64,000 nt of DNA from Alopecurus myosuroides (GCA_028641055.1 CM054059.1:432392332-432456331); one strand, 5' to 3'. Shown: positions 10,248 to 23,208, numbered from the stretch's first letter. Numbers and translations are program-made. The notes: generated by a model from the sequence alone, not told the origin.

Positions 10248-13200
10248 AATGAGGTACCCCTGGACATACAAGGGAAAACTTTTCATGCCAACCTCATAGT
10301 GCTGGGATCCCAAGGGATAGAGGTGGTACTAGGCATGAATTGGATGACCAAGTACCAAGGTGTGATTGATTGCACCGGAAAGTCCATATCATTGACTGCC
10401 AGTGATGGGGAAAGAGTTTCCTTCGCCGCAACCAAGTCAAGGTCCGAGACCCACTGCCACACTGGTATAGCCACACGTGCACTTGAGGAAGTTCCGGTAG
10501 TATGTGAATACCCGGATGTGTTTCCTGATGAACTACCCGGTATGCCGCCTGATCGGGATATCGAGTTTGTGATTGAGTTGATACCCGGTACCGGACCTAT
10601 AGCACAGAAACCGTACCGAATGAACCCGAAGGAGCTTGATGAGTTGAAGAAGCAGCTGGAGGACATGTTAAGGAAAGGTCTGATTCGCCCTAGTGCATCA
10701 CCGTGGGGATCACCTGTCATTTTTGTGGACAAGCGGGACGGTTCCTCACGTCTATGTGTGGATTACCGTAAGTCGAATGATGTTACCATCAAGAACAAGT
10801 ACCCGCTGCCCAAAATTGAAGACCTGTTTGACCAGCTAAATGGGGCAAGAATCTTCTCAAAGATCGATCTTCGTACTGGTTATCATCAGTTGAAGGTTCG
10901 TGAGACTGATATTCCAAAGACCGCCTTCACCACACGTTACGGGTTGTATGAGTACACCGTGATGTCGTTCGCTCTAACCAATGCCCCCGCCTACTTCATG
11001 AATCTTATGAATAAGGTTTTCATGGAATGCTTGGACAAGTTTGTCGTGGTCTTCATTGACGACATTCTTATTTACTCCAAGAGCAAAGCCGAACACGAAG
11101 AACACCTGAGGGTTGTCCTCGGAACACTTCGACATCATCAACTGTATGCTAAGTTCAGCAAGTGCCAATTCTGGCTGAAGGAAGTTGGATTTCTTGGACA
11201 TGTAGTATCCGGAGGTGGAATCTCTGTTGACCCTGCTCTAGTTCAGTCTGTCGCTAATCGGGCTGCCCCGACCAATCAGACTGAAGTCAGATCTTTTCTG
11301 GGATTAGCCGGATATTATCGCAAGTTTGTCCAAGGATTTTCCAGTATAGCCATACCACTCACACAGTTGCTCAAGAAAGATAGCAAGTTCGTTTGGACGG
11401 ACAAATGCGCTGAGATTTTTCAAGAGCTAAAGAATCGATTGGTGACAGCCCCGGTACTCATCATGCCGGATGTCTCCAAGAGTTTCGATGTGTATTGTGA
11501 TGCTTCTAAGCTTGGACTTGGGAGCGTTCTCATGCAAGAAGGAAAGGTCATCTCATTCATCTCACGCCAGTTGAGACCTCATGAGATGAATTATCCTACC
11601 CATGACTTAGAGCTTGCTGCTGTTGTCCATTCTCTCAAAGCATGGCGACATTTCCTTATCGGAAAGAGGTGTGAAATATATACAGATCATAAGAGTTTGA
11701 AGTATATCTTCACACAGCGTGAACTCAATATGAGGCAACGCCGTTGGATAGAACTCATCAAGGATTATGATCTCAGTATCCACTATCACCCTGGAAAGGC
11801 CAATGTTGTTGCAGACGCTCTTAGTCGAGAGCCGGTCTCTCTAAATTCCATGATCCAGATCAGACAACCGGAGTTGTGGAAAGAACTTGACCAGCTTGGT
11901 ATCGAGGTGGTCAGCTATGGCATGTTGGAAGCCATGGATGTTCAACCGACTCTAGTTGATCAAATCAAGGAAGCCCAGAAGGGCCAAAAGAGCATTGAAG
12001 GAATAAAAACCCGCATGGAGAAGGAAGAAGTTGCCGGTTTTACCATTGATTCTGATGGAGTCTTATGGTATAAAGAACGCATTTGTGTTCCGGCTGAATC
12101 AGAGTTAAAACAGACCATCATGACTGAGGCTCATGACACTTTGTACTCTATTCACCCTGGAGGAACCAAAATGTATCAAGATTTGAAGGAAAGGTTTTGG
12201 TGGCACGGGATGAAACGGGATATTGCCTCGTTTATAGCCAAGTGCCATATTTGTCAGCAAGTGAAGGCTGGACATCTGCGTCCCGCGGGCTTGTTACAGC
12301 CACTACAAGTTCCTGTTTGGAAGTGGGATGAAGTTGGGATGGACTTTATTACTGGATTACCGCGATCCAGTAGGGGAAATGATTCGATATGGGTAGTCGT
12401 TGACAGGCTCACCAAATTTGCACACTTTATTCCTGTCAAGACCACATATCGGGGAGACCAGCTTGCTGATCTCTATATTTCTCGGATAGTCAGCCTACAT
12501 GGAGTTCCCAGCAGGATTGTGTCAGATCGAGGATCACAATTCACATCTCGATTCTGGAAAAAGTTGCACGAAGCTTTGGGAACCAAGCTAGCCTTTAGCA
12601 CAGCCTATCATCCACAGACTGATGGACAGACAGAGCGTGTGAACCAAATCTTGGAAGACATGCTCCGTGCTTGTGTTTTGTCGTATGGAGTTAAATGGGA
12701 GGACTGTCTGCCGTTCGCGGAGTTCTCCTACAATAACAGCTATCAGTCAAGCCTACAGATGGCACCGTTTGAAGCACTTTACGGCCGTAAATGCCGTACC
12801 CCTCTGAACTGGACTGAAACAGGAGACAGTCAGATCTTTGGAGTTGATACTCTAAAGGCTGCAGAAGAGCAAGTGCATTTAATCCGTGACCGTCTTAAAG
12901 CCGCACAATCACGCCAGAAGAGTTATGCGGACACAAAGAGTCGCGATGTCTCTTTCACCATCGGAGATTTCGTGTACCTTCGTGTCACGCCACTCAAAGG
13001 AATGCAGCGTTTTCACGTCAAAGGAAAGCTCGCACCCCGATATATTGGCCCGTTTAAGATCCTAGCCCGTCGAGGAGAGGTATCTTATCAACTGGAGCTA
13101 CCCGAAGAGTTGTCAACCTTTCACGATGTTTTTCACGTGTCATTGCTCCGGAAGTGTCTTCAAGTACCTGAGCAGAACCTCACTTACGAAGACATTGACT

Positions 13201-13397
13201 TCAAGACCATTGACCTCAACGATGATTTGACCTACCGTGATCGACCCCTGCGGATACTTGAGGAGAATGTTTGTGCTACCAGGAGGAATGCTTTCAAGTT
13301 CCTTAAGATTCAGTGGACGAATCATTCTAAGGAGGAAGCAACCTGGGAGCGGGAAGATTTTATCAGAAAGGAATTCCCTGGTTTCCTCAAAGACTAA
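10248..13397 (+). pseudogene. pol: RT-RNase H-integrase part of the polyprotein
   Basis: The frame is the same as gag and opens directly after the TGA. The first internal ATG is at 10299, giving 1,032 codons. RT is seen from about 10600, with [28 protein letters not shown] and the catalytic FIDD at 11053-11064. RNase H follows with [20 protein letters not shown] and YTDHKSLKY. Integrase has the H-H-C-C zinc finger ending [11 protein letters not shown] (about 12244) and D-D-E residues in [16 protein letters not shown] and [11 protein letters not shown]. The C-terminal [15 protein letters not shown] resembles the end of a chromodomain. No other stop or frameshift was found, so only the upstream TGA prevents a full polyprotein. 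Confidence 0.92.
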
Positions 13398-13426
13398 ACC
13401 CGCGAATCTCGGGATGAGATTCTTTT

Positions 13427-13439
13427 AAGGGGGGAGGTC
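13427..13439 (+). other. Polypurine tract
   Basis: AAGGGGGGAGGTC lies directly before the 3' LTR start (TGTCACACC at 13440), in the position of the plus-strand primer. Confidence 0.85.
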
Positions 13440-16400
13440 TGTCACACCCCAATTTTATCACATTTGTTCTCACACAAGGAATCCAATTTTTGGAGCCAAC
13501 AAAAACTTTTATGGTCCTTGTGTAATCCATCATGTTGTACTTGATCTATGACTATCTATGCAAGCAAGCATTTTTATTTAAAAACAAACCACTTGTTTTC
13601 TGAGGTTCTGACCATCTTCAATTCTTTGCTATTTATGTAAACCTTGATACCCTAACTCAAAACCCAGGTGGAAATGTTAAAAACAACTTACATTTGATTA
13701 TTGAGTCAAGTGGAGCAAATAAAACAAATTAATCAAAGTGAAACCACCATTTTTTCCAAATAAAAACAAGCTTGAAAAACAAGCCTAGTAAGGGGTTTTC
13801 ACCCTTGTTTTTCATAATATAAAATTTCACATTATGGGATTTTAAGTCATCAATGTGATCTTGAATATATATAATATAATTTGGATGACTTAGTGGAGAT
13901 TTAGGAATCACAAAAACAATGTTTTTCTTGATGGTTTTATGCTAAGAAATAAGGCAGAAAAGTGCCCTTTTGGAAAACAGTGCAAACAAACCAACCAACC
14001 ATCTTTCCACTTATTTTTCACCAAGCAAATGTTACTCAAATTTAAATCTTTTTGTTGTTTTGGAAAGTACTAAAGATCCTTAACAGAACCATGCTTGGAA
14101 AACAAAAGTTAAATAATTTTAAAGGCCTGAAAAACAACACAACTTTCAGCTAACCCCTCTGTTTTTCTTAACACTTAGTAGAATTTCAGTAACAACTGAA
14201 TTTTGGGATTCAGAAACAGTGAACTCGAGCCTATTTCAAATGCTTATATCTTTTAGCTCAGTAATTCTTTTTGAGCACGGTTTGGGGCTTCTAGAAGCTG
14301 GCCCCAACCACTCCCTGTTCTGCTCATCAACTTGCTTCGAGTTTGACTAATGGGAGAGAGAGGGAGGTAACTTCAGGAGGGAGAGAAACGGGAGGGAAGG
14401 GATGGGCGCCTGACAGGCTGCGCCCTATCCCGAGCCACAGTGGCGTTCTCCCGTGCACATCCGCGCCCTGGCACGATGCAAGTGGCCGTCGAGCACACCT
14501 AGGCGAGTTGGAACCTCCCACGGGCCCGGAAAGAGCACCCCTGGCCGTGCCAAAGCGTGCACGAGCTCGCCGCGGGCGCACGGACACGCCAGAGCGTGCA
14601 CCACCGTCGCCAGCCCTATATAAACCGCCCCCGAGCCTCCAAACCAGTGCACCATCTTCCCCTCGACTCACTGTCACTCCCCAGACCCAGCCATGCTCCC
14701 GAGCTGCTCGCAATAGAATGAATCGTCGGATTTCTTCCGCGGCCACCGCGGCAGCCCGAGGAGAAATACACCCTCCACAGACCACCGCAGCCTCCACCAC
14801 TACCCTAGACGAACTCCCCCACCTCCGTAACCCCACCCTAAGCCACACCACCTCCCCTCGTTTGCAGAGAAGCCGAGAACCTCGTCGGAGCCGCCGCGGC
14901 ACCCGAACACGTCACCGTCGATTGGAGTTGATCCGCGCCGTTGCTGCTGTACCTCTACACTGCATCGACCACGCGCGACTTCCCCGACCACTTCCCTTGG
15001 CCCTGCACCCCCCCTAGGTGAGCCTCGCTCGTCTCTCGCCGCCGGTTTCCGTGAACCTCGCCGGAGAAGAAATAGAACAGGGAGAGAGAGAGGAGGGTGG
15101 CTGTGCGCCGTAGATCTCTGGATCTGCGGCCACGCTTAAAATGCGAAGCGGTACGCCCGTTCCCGCGCGTTGCGGAAGCGAGGCGGGCCACCGAGCGCAG
15201 TTGGGCCGCGCCCCTGGTGTTGACCAGCCCACTGCGCTGGTTTTTAATTCTTTTTCAAACGATACAGATTTTGGCTGTTTACTTTAATCGAAAATGAAAA
15301 TGTTAAACTCAACTATAAATTGTGCAAAAATTCACAGAGGTACCTGAACGAAATCTTGAACGATGGCAGCAAGCAGATCTGGTTTTGGATGAACTATGAA
15401 CAAATGAAAAATCATGAACTAAGGACTGTCAGTGAGAATGTTTAGGGCATAACTTTTTGATGGAGTGTCTAAAATGAGCAAACTAAAATTCCTAGGGTAG
15501 ATCTTGACTAGATCTACCAGTAGGGCTTGACCTCACCCCAAGGAGAGCTACCATTTTGAAATGGTATCCATTTTGGTAAAACACCAGTAGCATGTTCCAT
15601 GAATTTTAGGATTTTTTTATAACACTTTTTTATGCAAATCCAATTGGATATGTTAGATATTAGATAGATCTATGTATCCCTAGATTGGTGTAAATTTTTG
15701 AGCTCTAGAATTAAATTGGTGACAGATCTAAGAAAGTGCATGTTTCTGTTAAAAATAAAGTGAGTATTTTGAGTTTGTAAATCATTGTTTGATTATGCCA
15801 ATCTGTTTTCTAGCATGCATAAGTGGTATGTTGAGTGTTCTTAGATAGTTTTACTCACAGAGGGTCCTTGACAAAAATCCATGCTTGTTTAGTATTTGTT
15901 TGAGTATTAAAATGAGCATAGTAGGAATCTCTAGTTTCATTTCTTGAAATACTTGTGTGGTAATGTTTTGCTAGATTTTTATCCTAGTTATAGGAATGTT
16001 TTTTACTTGGATCCAGTACCATTTTGGTACTGTTATTTACTTGTTTCATCCGCTGTAAGCTACTTTGAATCTTTTAGGAATGCATGCATAGGTTTGATTA
16101 ATTATTGTTAGTATTCATGGTTTGCACTAGAATGGCTAGTTGCATTTTTGCACTATGGATTATTTTGTTTATACCAGATGAACCAGAGGCATAACACCTC
16201 TCAAATGGCATGGAAAACATAGTGGGACACCCACTGGTTCCATACCATTTGGTTGAAAAACAAACTAGCTCAACTATCGTAGTTGTGGTAGTAGTAGTAC
16301 ATAATATTACTTCTATTTATGCATGTTTTGCGTGGGATATTTTAGGAGCTTGTATATTATTCTTATGAGTGTTTTTGCTTGATGTATGTTGTGTGTGAGT

Positions 16401-18088
16401 CAAGTTGTTGGTTGGTAAGGTTCTGATAGGATGTTTTACTTTTCCTTTACGACGATAGAAAACGACGAGGACATAGTCGGGACAGGCGGGTACTACTACC
16501 ATTCCTGTTGCGAGCAAGACCCGGATCCTCAGTACCTCCAAGGCAAGCCATCCTTAAAGCTTATTGTTATATTCCCAATACCTTTATGCATTCTAATACT
16601 TCTGAAATTTTCAAATTTTGTTTGCTAAAACTATTTTATTGAGTGAATACTATTACTACTATTATATATATGTTATATATCACGTGCCATTAGTCAACTT
16701 GGTGTTACCAAGCCCTTAGCCACTATAAGGTATATAAATACCGTCTTAAACCATAAACTTGAGTCCCTAAGTGGACCACTTTAAAATGTGCTTTTGCAAA
16801 ACAGAGATGGTTCTACAAGGAGATGATGGTGGAAAGGCGGGACCTTGTTCACCAAAGGAAAAACTGTGAAGGTGTTTTCAAATGTTTACAAAAGGCACTT
16901 ACCCTAGTCTTCGCTGGACAACCAAGATGTACTGCCACTCTACCCCTATATGGGTATGGGGCCTATCTAGATGCTTGAACTTGTTAGTATATGTTTTATT
17001 CCAAAATGCTATAGAGGAGCTGATTCTCTGAACCGAAGTGTCGCCAGGAGGGAGAAACGGGACATACACAGTGTGGGATTAATTTTCCCTCCGGATGCGA
17101 CAGCTGGACCTCCTGACTAGGCAAGGCGGGACCTGATGCCGGGGAGACAACCCACCTGAACGAATAAGCGTATACTAGCTTGTGTCAGAGTGGACAGTTA
17201 GGATCAACTCTCTGGTGCTTGCATATCGCTGTGTCGATCCATGGGTGGTCCATGGCAGAGTTTTGGATCTAGTGGAATGTGTACCACCTCTGTAGAGTAA
17301 AACTATTCAGAATAGCCGAGCCCTCGGATATGGGCAGTTGAAAGGCCATGTAGCTAGTATTGTGCTGAGTTTTCAAAAGATGTTTTCAAAACAGAAGTGG
17401 TGTACCCGGAAGGTACCAATGAAGTTTGGACATGTTGTTCCAAGAAGTTTTGCAAAGAAAAACTTTCTTTTCATAAACAAGTTTACAAAACCTCTTGTAC
17501 ATGCGATATCGACAAGAGAAAGAAAACTATATTATTTTCTTCTGAAGTATCTTCTTCAACAGAGATACAGATTAATATGACTGCAACTATGATGTCATCT
17601 TACATGAACATCATTGGTAGCAAGCCCTATGTATGGCCTACCTATCTACCATATAAGCATGATGCATTTGTAAGTGTATAAAGGATGTCTTGTTGAGTAC
17701 ATTCAAACGTACTCATTTGGTTTCGCCCCTGGTATATACTTGCCAGACTTTGAGGAGGTACCATCTGAGGAGGATCACGATGAGGAGTACTATTCCGACG
17801 ACTACGCGAACTAGGCCCGGCTCCCGGTCAGCAGCCTGTTGGTGAAAGCTTTACATGGGCTATCTACGTTTATCTTCCGTTGTTTAGATGTTGTAAGACT
17901 TTGCCTGTCCTGCGTGGCAGTAATTAAAGACTTGGTCATGTGACCATTGGCTTGTAAGACTGCTTTTATTCGTGTAATGGATATTGTATCTGTGTACCAC
18001 TTTCGTATGTTGTTCACGACTGATCTTCCTGGGATCGTGAATGTATGCATATGAGGGGTTCTGAACCTTCCGGTTTGGGGCCTCTACA
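13440..18088 (+). repeat. 3' LTR of the gypsy element (4,649 bp)
   Basis: Same sequence and ends (TGTCACACC to CTCTACA) as the 5' LTR. A TATATAAA box lies at 14617-14624, equivalent to that of the left copy. Differences include single substitutions, a 20-bp segment near 13770 and 1-2 bp indels. Confidence 0.95.
14617..14624 (+). promoter_or_regulatory. TATA box of the 3' LTR
   Basis: TATATAAA is conserved with the 5' LTR copy at 3978-3985. From this position it could drive read-out transcription into the Helitron RepHel fragment to the right. Confidence 0.65.
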
Positions 18089-18093
18089 GTTTT
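18089..18093. other. Target site duplication (right), GTTTT
   Basis: Matches 2803-2807. It marks the right end of the gypsy insertion and the resumption of Helitron sequence. Confidence 0.9.
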
Positions 18094-18658
18094 TCCTTTG
18101 ATTTCGCCCAGGCGTGTTGGTATGATCGTTCGTTCTCTGTTTGTTGTCGCTTTTTTCCGTGTGCTTTTGTTTTTTGGGGAGCTTTATTCTTTCTGCATTG
18201 TCGCAGTGAATGGTTTTTTCCCTTGTCTGCCTACCGCATGGACGCGCGAAAACCGTAGGAGGCGTCGTCTACGGAGGAGGCCCTGGCTTTTCGGTGATGA
18301 GCCTGTCTTTTTTGTTCCTTCTATGAGATCGTTCGCGGTTGCTCTGTTTCTTCTGGTTCTTTTTTTCTTATTTGTTCTTTGGCCTTTTTGTTCCGTGTGC
18401 TTTAGGTGTCAAGTCTCCGGTTGTTTCAAATGGCCGTCTTTCGGGTATGGCTTGTCTATGCAGTCGAGTTTTTTGTTCTCTTCTTGTCGGTTTTCAGGTC
18501 CCTATGTTTTATGCTGCTCTTTTTGTTTGTTCTTTGGCTGCAGCTTGTTATCGTCACTGCTTATATTTATCTGGCCAGAGTACGTGTGTACATACCGTGG
18601 AGCTTTTTATTGGTGGGATGAGCAGGCTACTCATTTGAGTGTTTTCACTCATAGAAGA

Positions 18659-19620
18659 ATGTTCTGTAACAAGTGTTGTAAGGGTGGAAAGGTTGATCTG
18701 CGAAGGCGGTCCGTGTGGTCTTCACCTCTTGATCGGCTAATTGGGTTTCGAGGGGGGTCTGAGACCAAAGAGTTTATGCGTCTGATTAGGTCTTACAATA
18801 GCATGTTTGCTTTCTGTTCTCTTGGAGTGAAGGTCGATGACAGTCTTAATACCGGCCATGGCCCTTATGTGTTTAGGGTGAATGGGCTTCCTTGTCATCG
18901 AATCGGATCATTGGTTCCGCCTCCGAATAGGTCTCCCAAGTTTCTTCAGCTCTACATCTATGATACTGCTAATGAGGTTTCCCATCGGATGTCTGTATAT
19001 AGGGATGAAGGGGGTGGTGGCCGTGGTCCTGATCCTGAGATAGTTGCTGCTCTGGTTGCCATGTTAAATGAATGTAATGAGCTGGTTAAGCAGTTTAGGA
19101 TGATTCAGGTTTCTAGGGATCGTCGCGAGCTTGCTGGTGAGCCTTTTTCTATTAGGGTTGTTGGATCGGGCTCGGCTGATCCAAATGTTTATAGTCCTCC
19201 TACTGCTCCTGAGTTGGCTGCGCTGATTGTGGGTGATATTTCTTCTGAGAGGTGCAAATTTGATATCATTGTCGAGCCTACTGAGGGGCCGTTAAAGAGG
19301 ATCTCGCCTTTGCATCCTGCTCTCATGGCTTTACAATATCCTCTTCTTTTTCCTTGTGGTGACAAAGTTTTTTATGTTACCATGTCGTATGCAGCTGGTG
19401 ATGGTGATTTCTCTGACGGTAGGTCTGAGGTTAGTATGTTGGAGTACTATGCCTACCATCGCCATTATAGGAGCGGCGAGATGAATCCTTTCCTATGTTG
19501 TGGCCGTCTCTCTCAGCATGCTTGTGTCGGATGCTTATGCCTGTATTGAGTCTTCTAGGCTTGCTTTTATTCTTAGCAATCAAGATGTCATTTCCATTGG
19601 TTTGTATAGTTGGTTGAGGA
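18659..19620 (+). pseudogene. Helitron RepHel protein, N-terminal fragment
   Basis: The frame begins MFCNKCCKGGKVDL and shows the conserved pre-Rep segments of plant Helitron proteins: SYNSMFAFCSLGVKVD, GPYVFRVNGLPCHRIGSL, LQLYIYDTANEVSHRM, LNECNELVKQFRM, AALIVGDIS, RCKFDIIVE and HPALMALQYPLLFPCG, then EYYAYH at the start of the Helitron-like N domain. The frame shifts near 19512: the first frame ends at 19549, while the next frame keeps the homology (LVSDAYACIESSRLAFILS) to about 19620, where it stops abruptly. The Rep catalytic and helicase parts are missing. Upstream open sequence (18098-18658) is low-complexity and probably leader. Identification of the family is firm; the exact boundaries are approximate. 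Confidence 0.85.
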
Positions 19621-19918
19621 CGACAGCGGCGGAGCTGGCGGCAAAACTCTATGTAGTCAGGCAGCCTACGTAGCAGACCCACAGCTAAGATCTAACACGA
19701 AGTTCCGCTACCGTAGGGGGTGTTTTACGGATATATTTCGGGACTTTCGGAGATTGAGATGTCGATATTTTTTTCATCGAAAAGGAAGAAAGGCCGATGG
19801 TTGTATGGAGCCAAATTTCTGCAACGTCAGGTACTGAACAAGTAGTCTATATAACACTTTGTTAGTATTGCAGGTAGAGAGTGAAATTTTAGATATCATT
19901 GGTTTGAATTCGTTGTAG

Positions 19919-21929
19919 GAATGTAGATCATAGCAGAAGGTAAATTTTGAGTTGGTAGAACAAAGGAAAGCAATGGAGAAGAGTATGGTTTCGATGGCAC
20001 TGGAAATTCAAAAAATGTGGGACGAGCTAGCTAATTTTGATTGGAGACCATGGGGCACAGGTATATTAATCTGGGTCAACTTCAACATTTGCAAATTTCA
20101 CTTATCCTCTCTACATGTATTTCCAATTTTCCATTTTCTTTGGTTGTAATTTTTTTTTCTGGATTTGGAACTGTATATGTGCAAATAAGTGCAAACATTC
20201 TACAATGCTGCCCTATTAGGACTTAGGACATGCAGAATCTAGCACTGAACTACATGTCATCCCGACTAACCTACATATCTATTTCAAGTGTTGTGGAAGC
20301 AGTAAATTGCTGACCTTACTGTTAATTGTAGGCGTGAAATCATAAACACAGTTCATATGACACCTATTTCCAAAGCCATTGGAAGCACGTAAGTTTGAAA
20401 AATTCTTGCTTTTACGAACTAGACCAAACATGCACAACTGCCATGTGTTTGCCATTTATGGCATACTGAGATTTATGTGTGATTTTGGAAGATCCCATCA
20501 ATATATGGAGCAAAACAGAAATTTAGACTAAAGCTAAACTGATAGCTTCCCTTTATGTGCCCTGCCGCTGGCATTGTTATCTGCTTGTGTATTGTGTGAT
20601 GGATGATACAACGAAGCTGGTATGATAACGATGACGTGTGTCGCCATTGTTGCACATGAGAAGGAGGCAAAAATCTGTTCGATTTTCTTCCTTCCCATTG
20701 TTGAAAGATTGGTTGCTTACAACCACAGATATATTTATTTACATCCTAATTTAGACTTGTACACATATTTAAATCGAAAGGCCTAACAATATGGGGAAGG
20801 TTAGGAAAGTTCTAGCCATCCATGACTCAATAAAGCTGCAGTTGTTTGTGCGCGCTGAAATTTTCCCGACCATGACATGCCTCCCAATTTGTAATGAGTT
20901 TTGAGTTTGAAAGTCTTATATGAATTTAAATCTTCTGAATTCTTCTTGGTACCTTTTAGTTTGAGCCTTCATACACATTTTTAAATAGACATTTTGTTTG
21001 TGCTATATCTGGAAAAATGACGCTTACATTATAAGTACATGAACATAATATATGTTCTTAAATAGTATACGTGGAGGTACTTTAGTTCAATATGCCAGTC
21101 TTTCTGGGCATGCAAATTCAAGGAAGAAGTAAAAACTATGCTAAATTTTGTACTTCGTATGCGTCCAAAATGCGTATGTATATGATTTCTCTTCTTTGCA
21201 GTTATCAATAGAAATCATGTTCTTTTCTGTTAGTAGGAAATTATAAGTTATTCCTGCATTTTATTTACATGCTTTAAAAACAAATCAGACACAAGGGATT
21301 AGCACCCTCAACACATTATTAAGAAGAAGACAAGGGGATACACTGGTTTATTTGCCCTCGGAAATGAATCAATAATAATTAATCTGAATCTTAACCCGAT
21401 CATCTTTGTCAAGTTGACCTTCTACCTGCATCAAAGTGTACCTTTATTTAACAACCGTGTTCCTATCAAGGGATCAACAACGAGAGTCTGAATCATCTTC
21501 AAAACATAAGCATTACATAATTATCCTAGATGGCGTTATTCTCCTAGCTAGACTACCTAAATATTTATCTCTTTGTCAGCATCATTGAATGTGTTGCTGA
21601 TAATAGATTATAATTTTATGGAGTAATAGAGTTGCTCTCATCGTTCTATGTTTACCTGCTCTTGAAGGTAGACCATATGGGATGAAGATGGGTGGTACTG
21701 AAGCGACCTTCTCTACTCAATACAGAGATAATACAATATCCATACGGTATGATCTTTTCAAAGATGGTCTCAAAGAATTTCATTCTTTCCATATCAACCT
21801 ACGATGATTTTCATAATTCCAAAATGTACTATTTTGTTACCAGGGAGTTTCTGACAAAGGTCCTTCGCATCCTCTTGAATCTTCGTGGGGCACATATGAG
21901 AAGAATCATTTTCCAGTACTGCTAAGATC
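19919..21929 (+). pseudogene. Captured FLX-like gene fragment (three exons)
   Basis: Three blocks read as consecutive parts of an FLX/FLX-like coiled-coil protein, the family of FRIGIDA-pathway regulators of flowering. Exon A (19919-20060) encodes ELVEQRKAMEKSMVSMALEI ending in DWRPWGT just before a GT donor. Exon B (about 21672-21746), after an AG acceptor, encodes YGMKMGGTEATFSTQYRDN and ends at a GT. Exon C (from 21844, after CCAG) encodes DKGPSHPLESSWGTYEKNHF. A stop (TAG at 19931), a 1-bp deletion in exon B and a phase mismatch between exons A and B show that it is broken. Introns are kept, so capture was from genomic DNA. Family assignment rests on remembered motif patterns; an alignment would settle it. 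Confidence 0.7.
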
Positions 21930-23010
21930 CCAGCCGCTACATTCCTGGGAGAAAGAATCACCTTCTAAGTGTTAATGATCATATCACATGGTTTAGACTA
22001 TATTGTCTACCTACTTGTTTGTGTTAAACTCCAGACTTCTTTAAAGGCTTCTAATAATTTTGCTTTCTGTGTTGGTTGATCAAATTTGTCGCAGCAGTAT
22101 CCTATTACTATTTACATCTTGGCTCCAGATTTGTGCAAGTTACTAGGATAGCCACGTTTCCTGGTTATATGGATCTATGATTAGCAAATATTTTCACATG
22201 GCATGGACTTTGACATATATGTATGATAATACATTAGTCAGACGGTCAGAGTGACTTAGTCATGCCATATATAGAGAGCATACGATCTGACAATTTAATA
22301 TGAAGCCATGGAGGTCTTAACTGATGAGCTTTGAATGAATGTACTAATTTACAACGGCTTCCACCATGTGCCTAGACAAGAATTTAATGAGCTTGATGAG
22401 AGATGATACATATAATGCATTTGTATGTTCCATGCTGGGGTAGTAGAAATGTGGCAGCTTCTATTATGTTTTTTGTTAATTGTATTTTAAAACTAACCAT
22501 AGGAGTCGGTTTCTTGCACGAATGGCTCAACTAACATCACTGGTGACATATATCTTTTATCAGAGCAATAATAACTCTCTTTTGGTTCATTTTTTGCCTC
22601 TAAAACTGATTTGGTTGCTAAAAAATTAGTAGATTCCACGGAACTGAACTGCCTACTTATATATTTTGAATTTTTCCTTCAATTTAGCTTGTTTAGTCCA
22701 GCAACCACACCATTCTCTAGAGGCCCCATTCTACATGGAAGCACAACAGCTACGTAGTTCCACACCAAGAGTAGAAAAGAACACACTCCTAAAAAATCAA
22801 ACTACCTTACACCATAGAGAACGCACCTCCAGTCTACAAGATCAAAACACCACACGAGTACAGCACCACAAATCCTGGCAGACCAAGCCAGTAACACCGT
22901 ACACTCACCTAACAAAGCCATCGATCCAAGCTGCTACCAACAACTTATAACCGGATCAAAACACAAATATGTTCACCCAGCTAACCATGACATGCATGTA
23001 AAAACGCAAA
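21930..23010. other. Helitron interior, no recognised gene
   Basis: This stretch lies between the FLX-like fragment and the Helitron 3' end. A 94-codon frame at 22666-22950 is rich in threonine, glutamine and asparagine and matches nothing I know. Confidence 0.5.
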
Positions 23011-23045
23011 GCCGCCGGCGCAGCGAAGCGGGCTAATCCGTCTAG
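23011..23045 (+). other. Helitron 3' terminus (hairpin plus CTAG)
   Basis: GCCGCCGGCGCAGCGAAGC followed by GGGC forms an imperfect GC-rich palindrome. Twelve bases later the element ends in CTAG (23042-23045) with a T at 23046, as expected for insertion between A and T. This is the standard grass Helitron 3' structure. Confidence 0.8.
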
Positions 23046-23208
23046 TGAGACATTAATGCACGTACCGTGGAGAGCTATTTTGGACAGAGTTAAATTTTAA
23101 GGGGCCGAGCATCTCTCCTCCTGCACTCCTAAAGTCCACTCCTCCATTAGCTTCTCTCTCCTCCACCCCTAAAGTCCACTCATCCATTTGCTTCTCTCGG
23201 CCTCCACT

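Larger units (their letters stand above)
2808..18088 (+). mobile_element. Ty3/gypsy LTR retrotransposon, 15.3 kb, chromovirus-like (Tekay/Del type)
   Basis: A complete element: 5' LTR, primer binding site, an extra ORF, gag-protease, RT-RNase H-integrase with a weak chromodomain-like tail, polypurine tract and 3' LTR. It begins TGTCACACC and ends CTCTACA, and is flanked by the 5-bp duplication GTTTT. The order RT, RNase H, integrase defines Ty3/gypsy. The tRNA-iMet-type primer site, very long LTRs and a KIQW...ATWE tail point to the chromovirus Tekay/Del group, which is an inference. It sits inside a Helitron. By eye the two LTRs differ at roughly 60 positions in about 4.64 kb, implying an age near half a million years at the usual grass LTR rate of 1.3e-8. 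Confidence 0.95.
18094..23045 (+). mobile_element. Helitron, 3' portion with captured gene fragment
   Basis: It resumes directly after the gypsy target duplication and ends in a GC-rich hairpin followed by CTAG with a host T next to it. In order it contains a RepHel N-terminal pseudogene, an FLX-like gene fragment with introns, and about 1 kb of non-coding sequence before the terminus. No PIF1-type helicase motif or Rep HUH motif is seen, so the element cannot move by itself. Capture of host exons with their introns in the sense direction is a hallmark of plant Helitrons. Confidence 0.8.
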
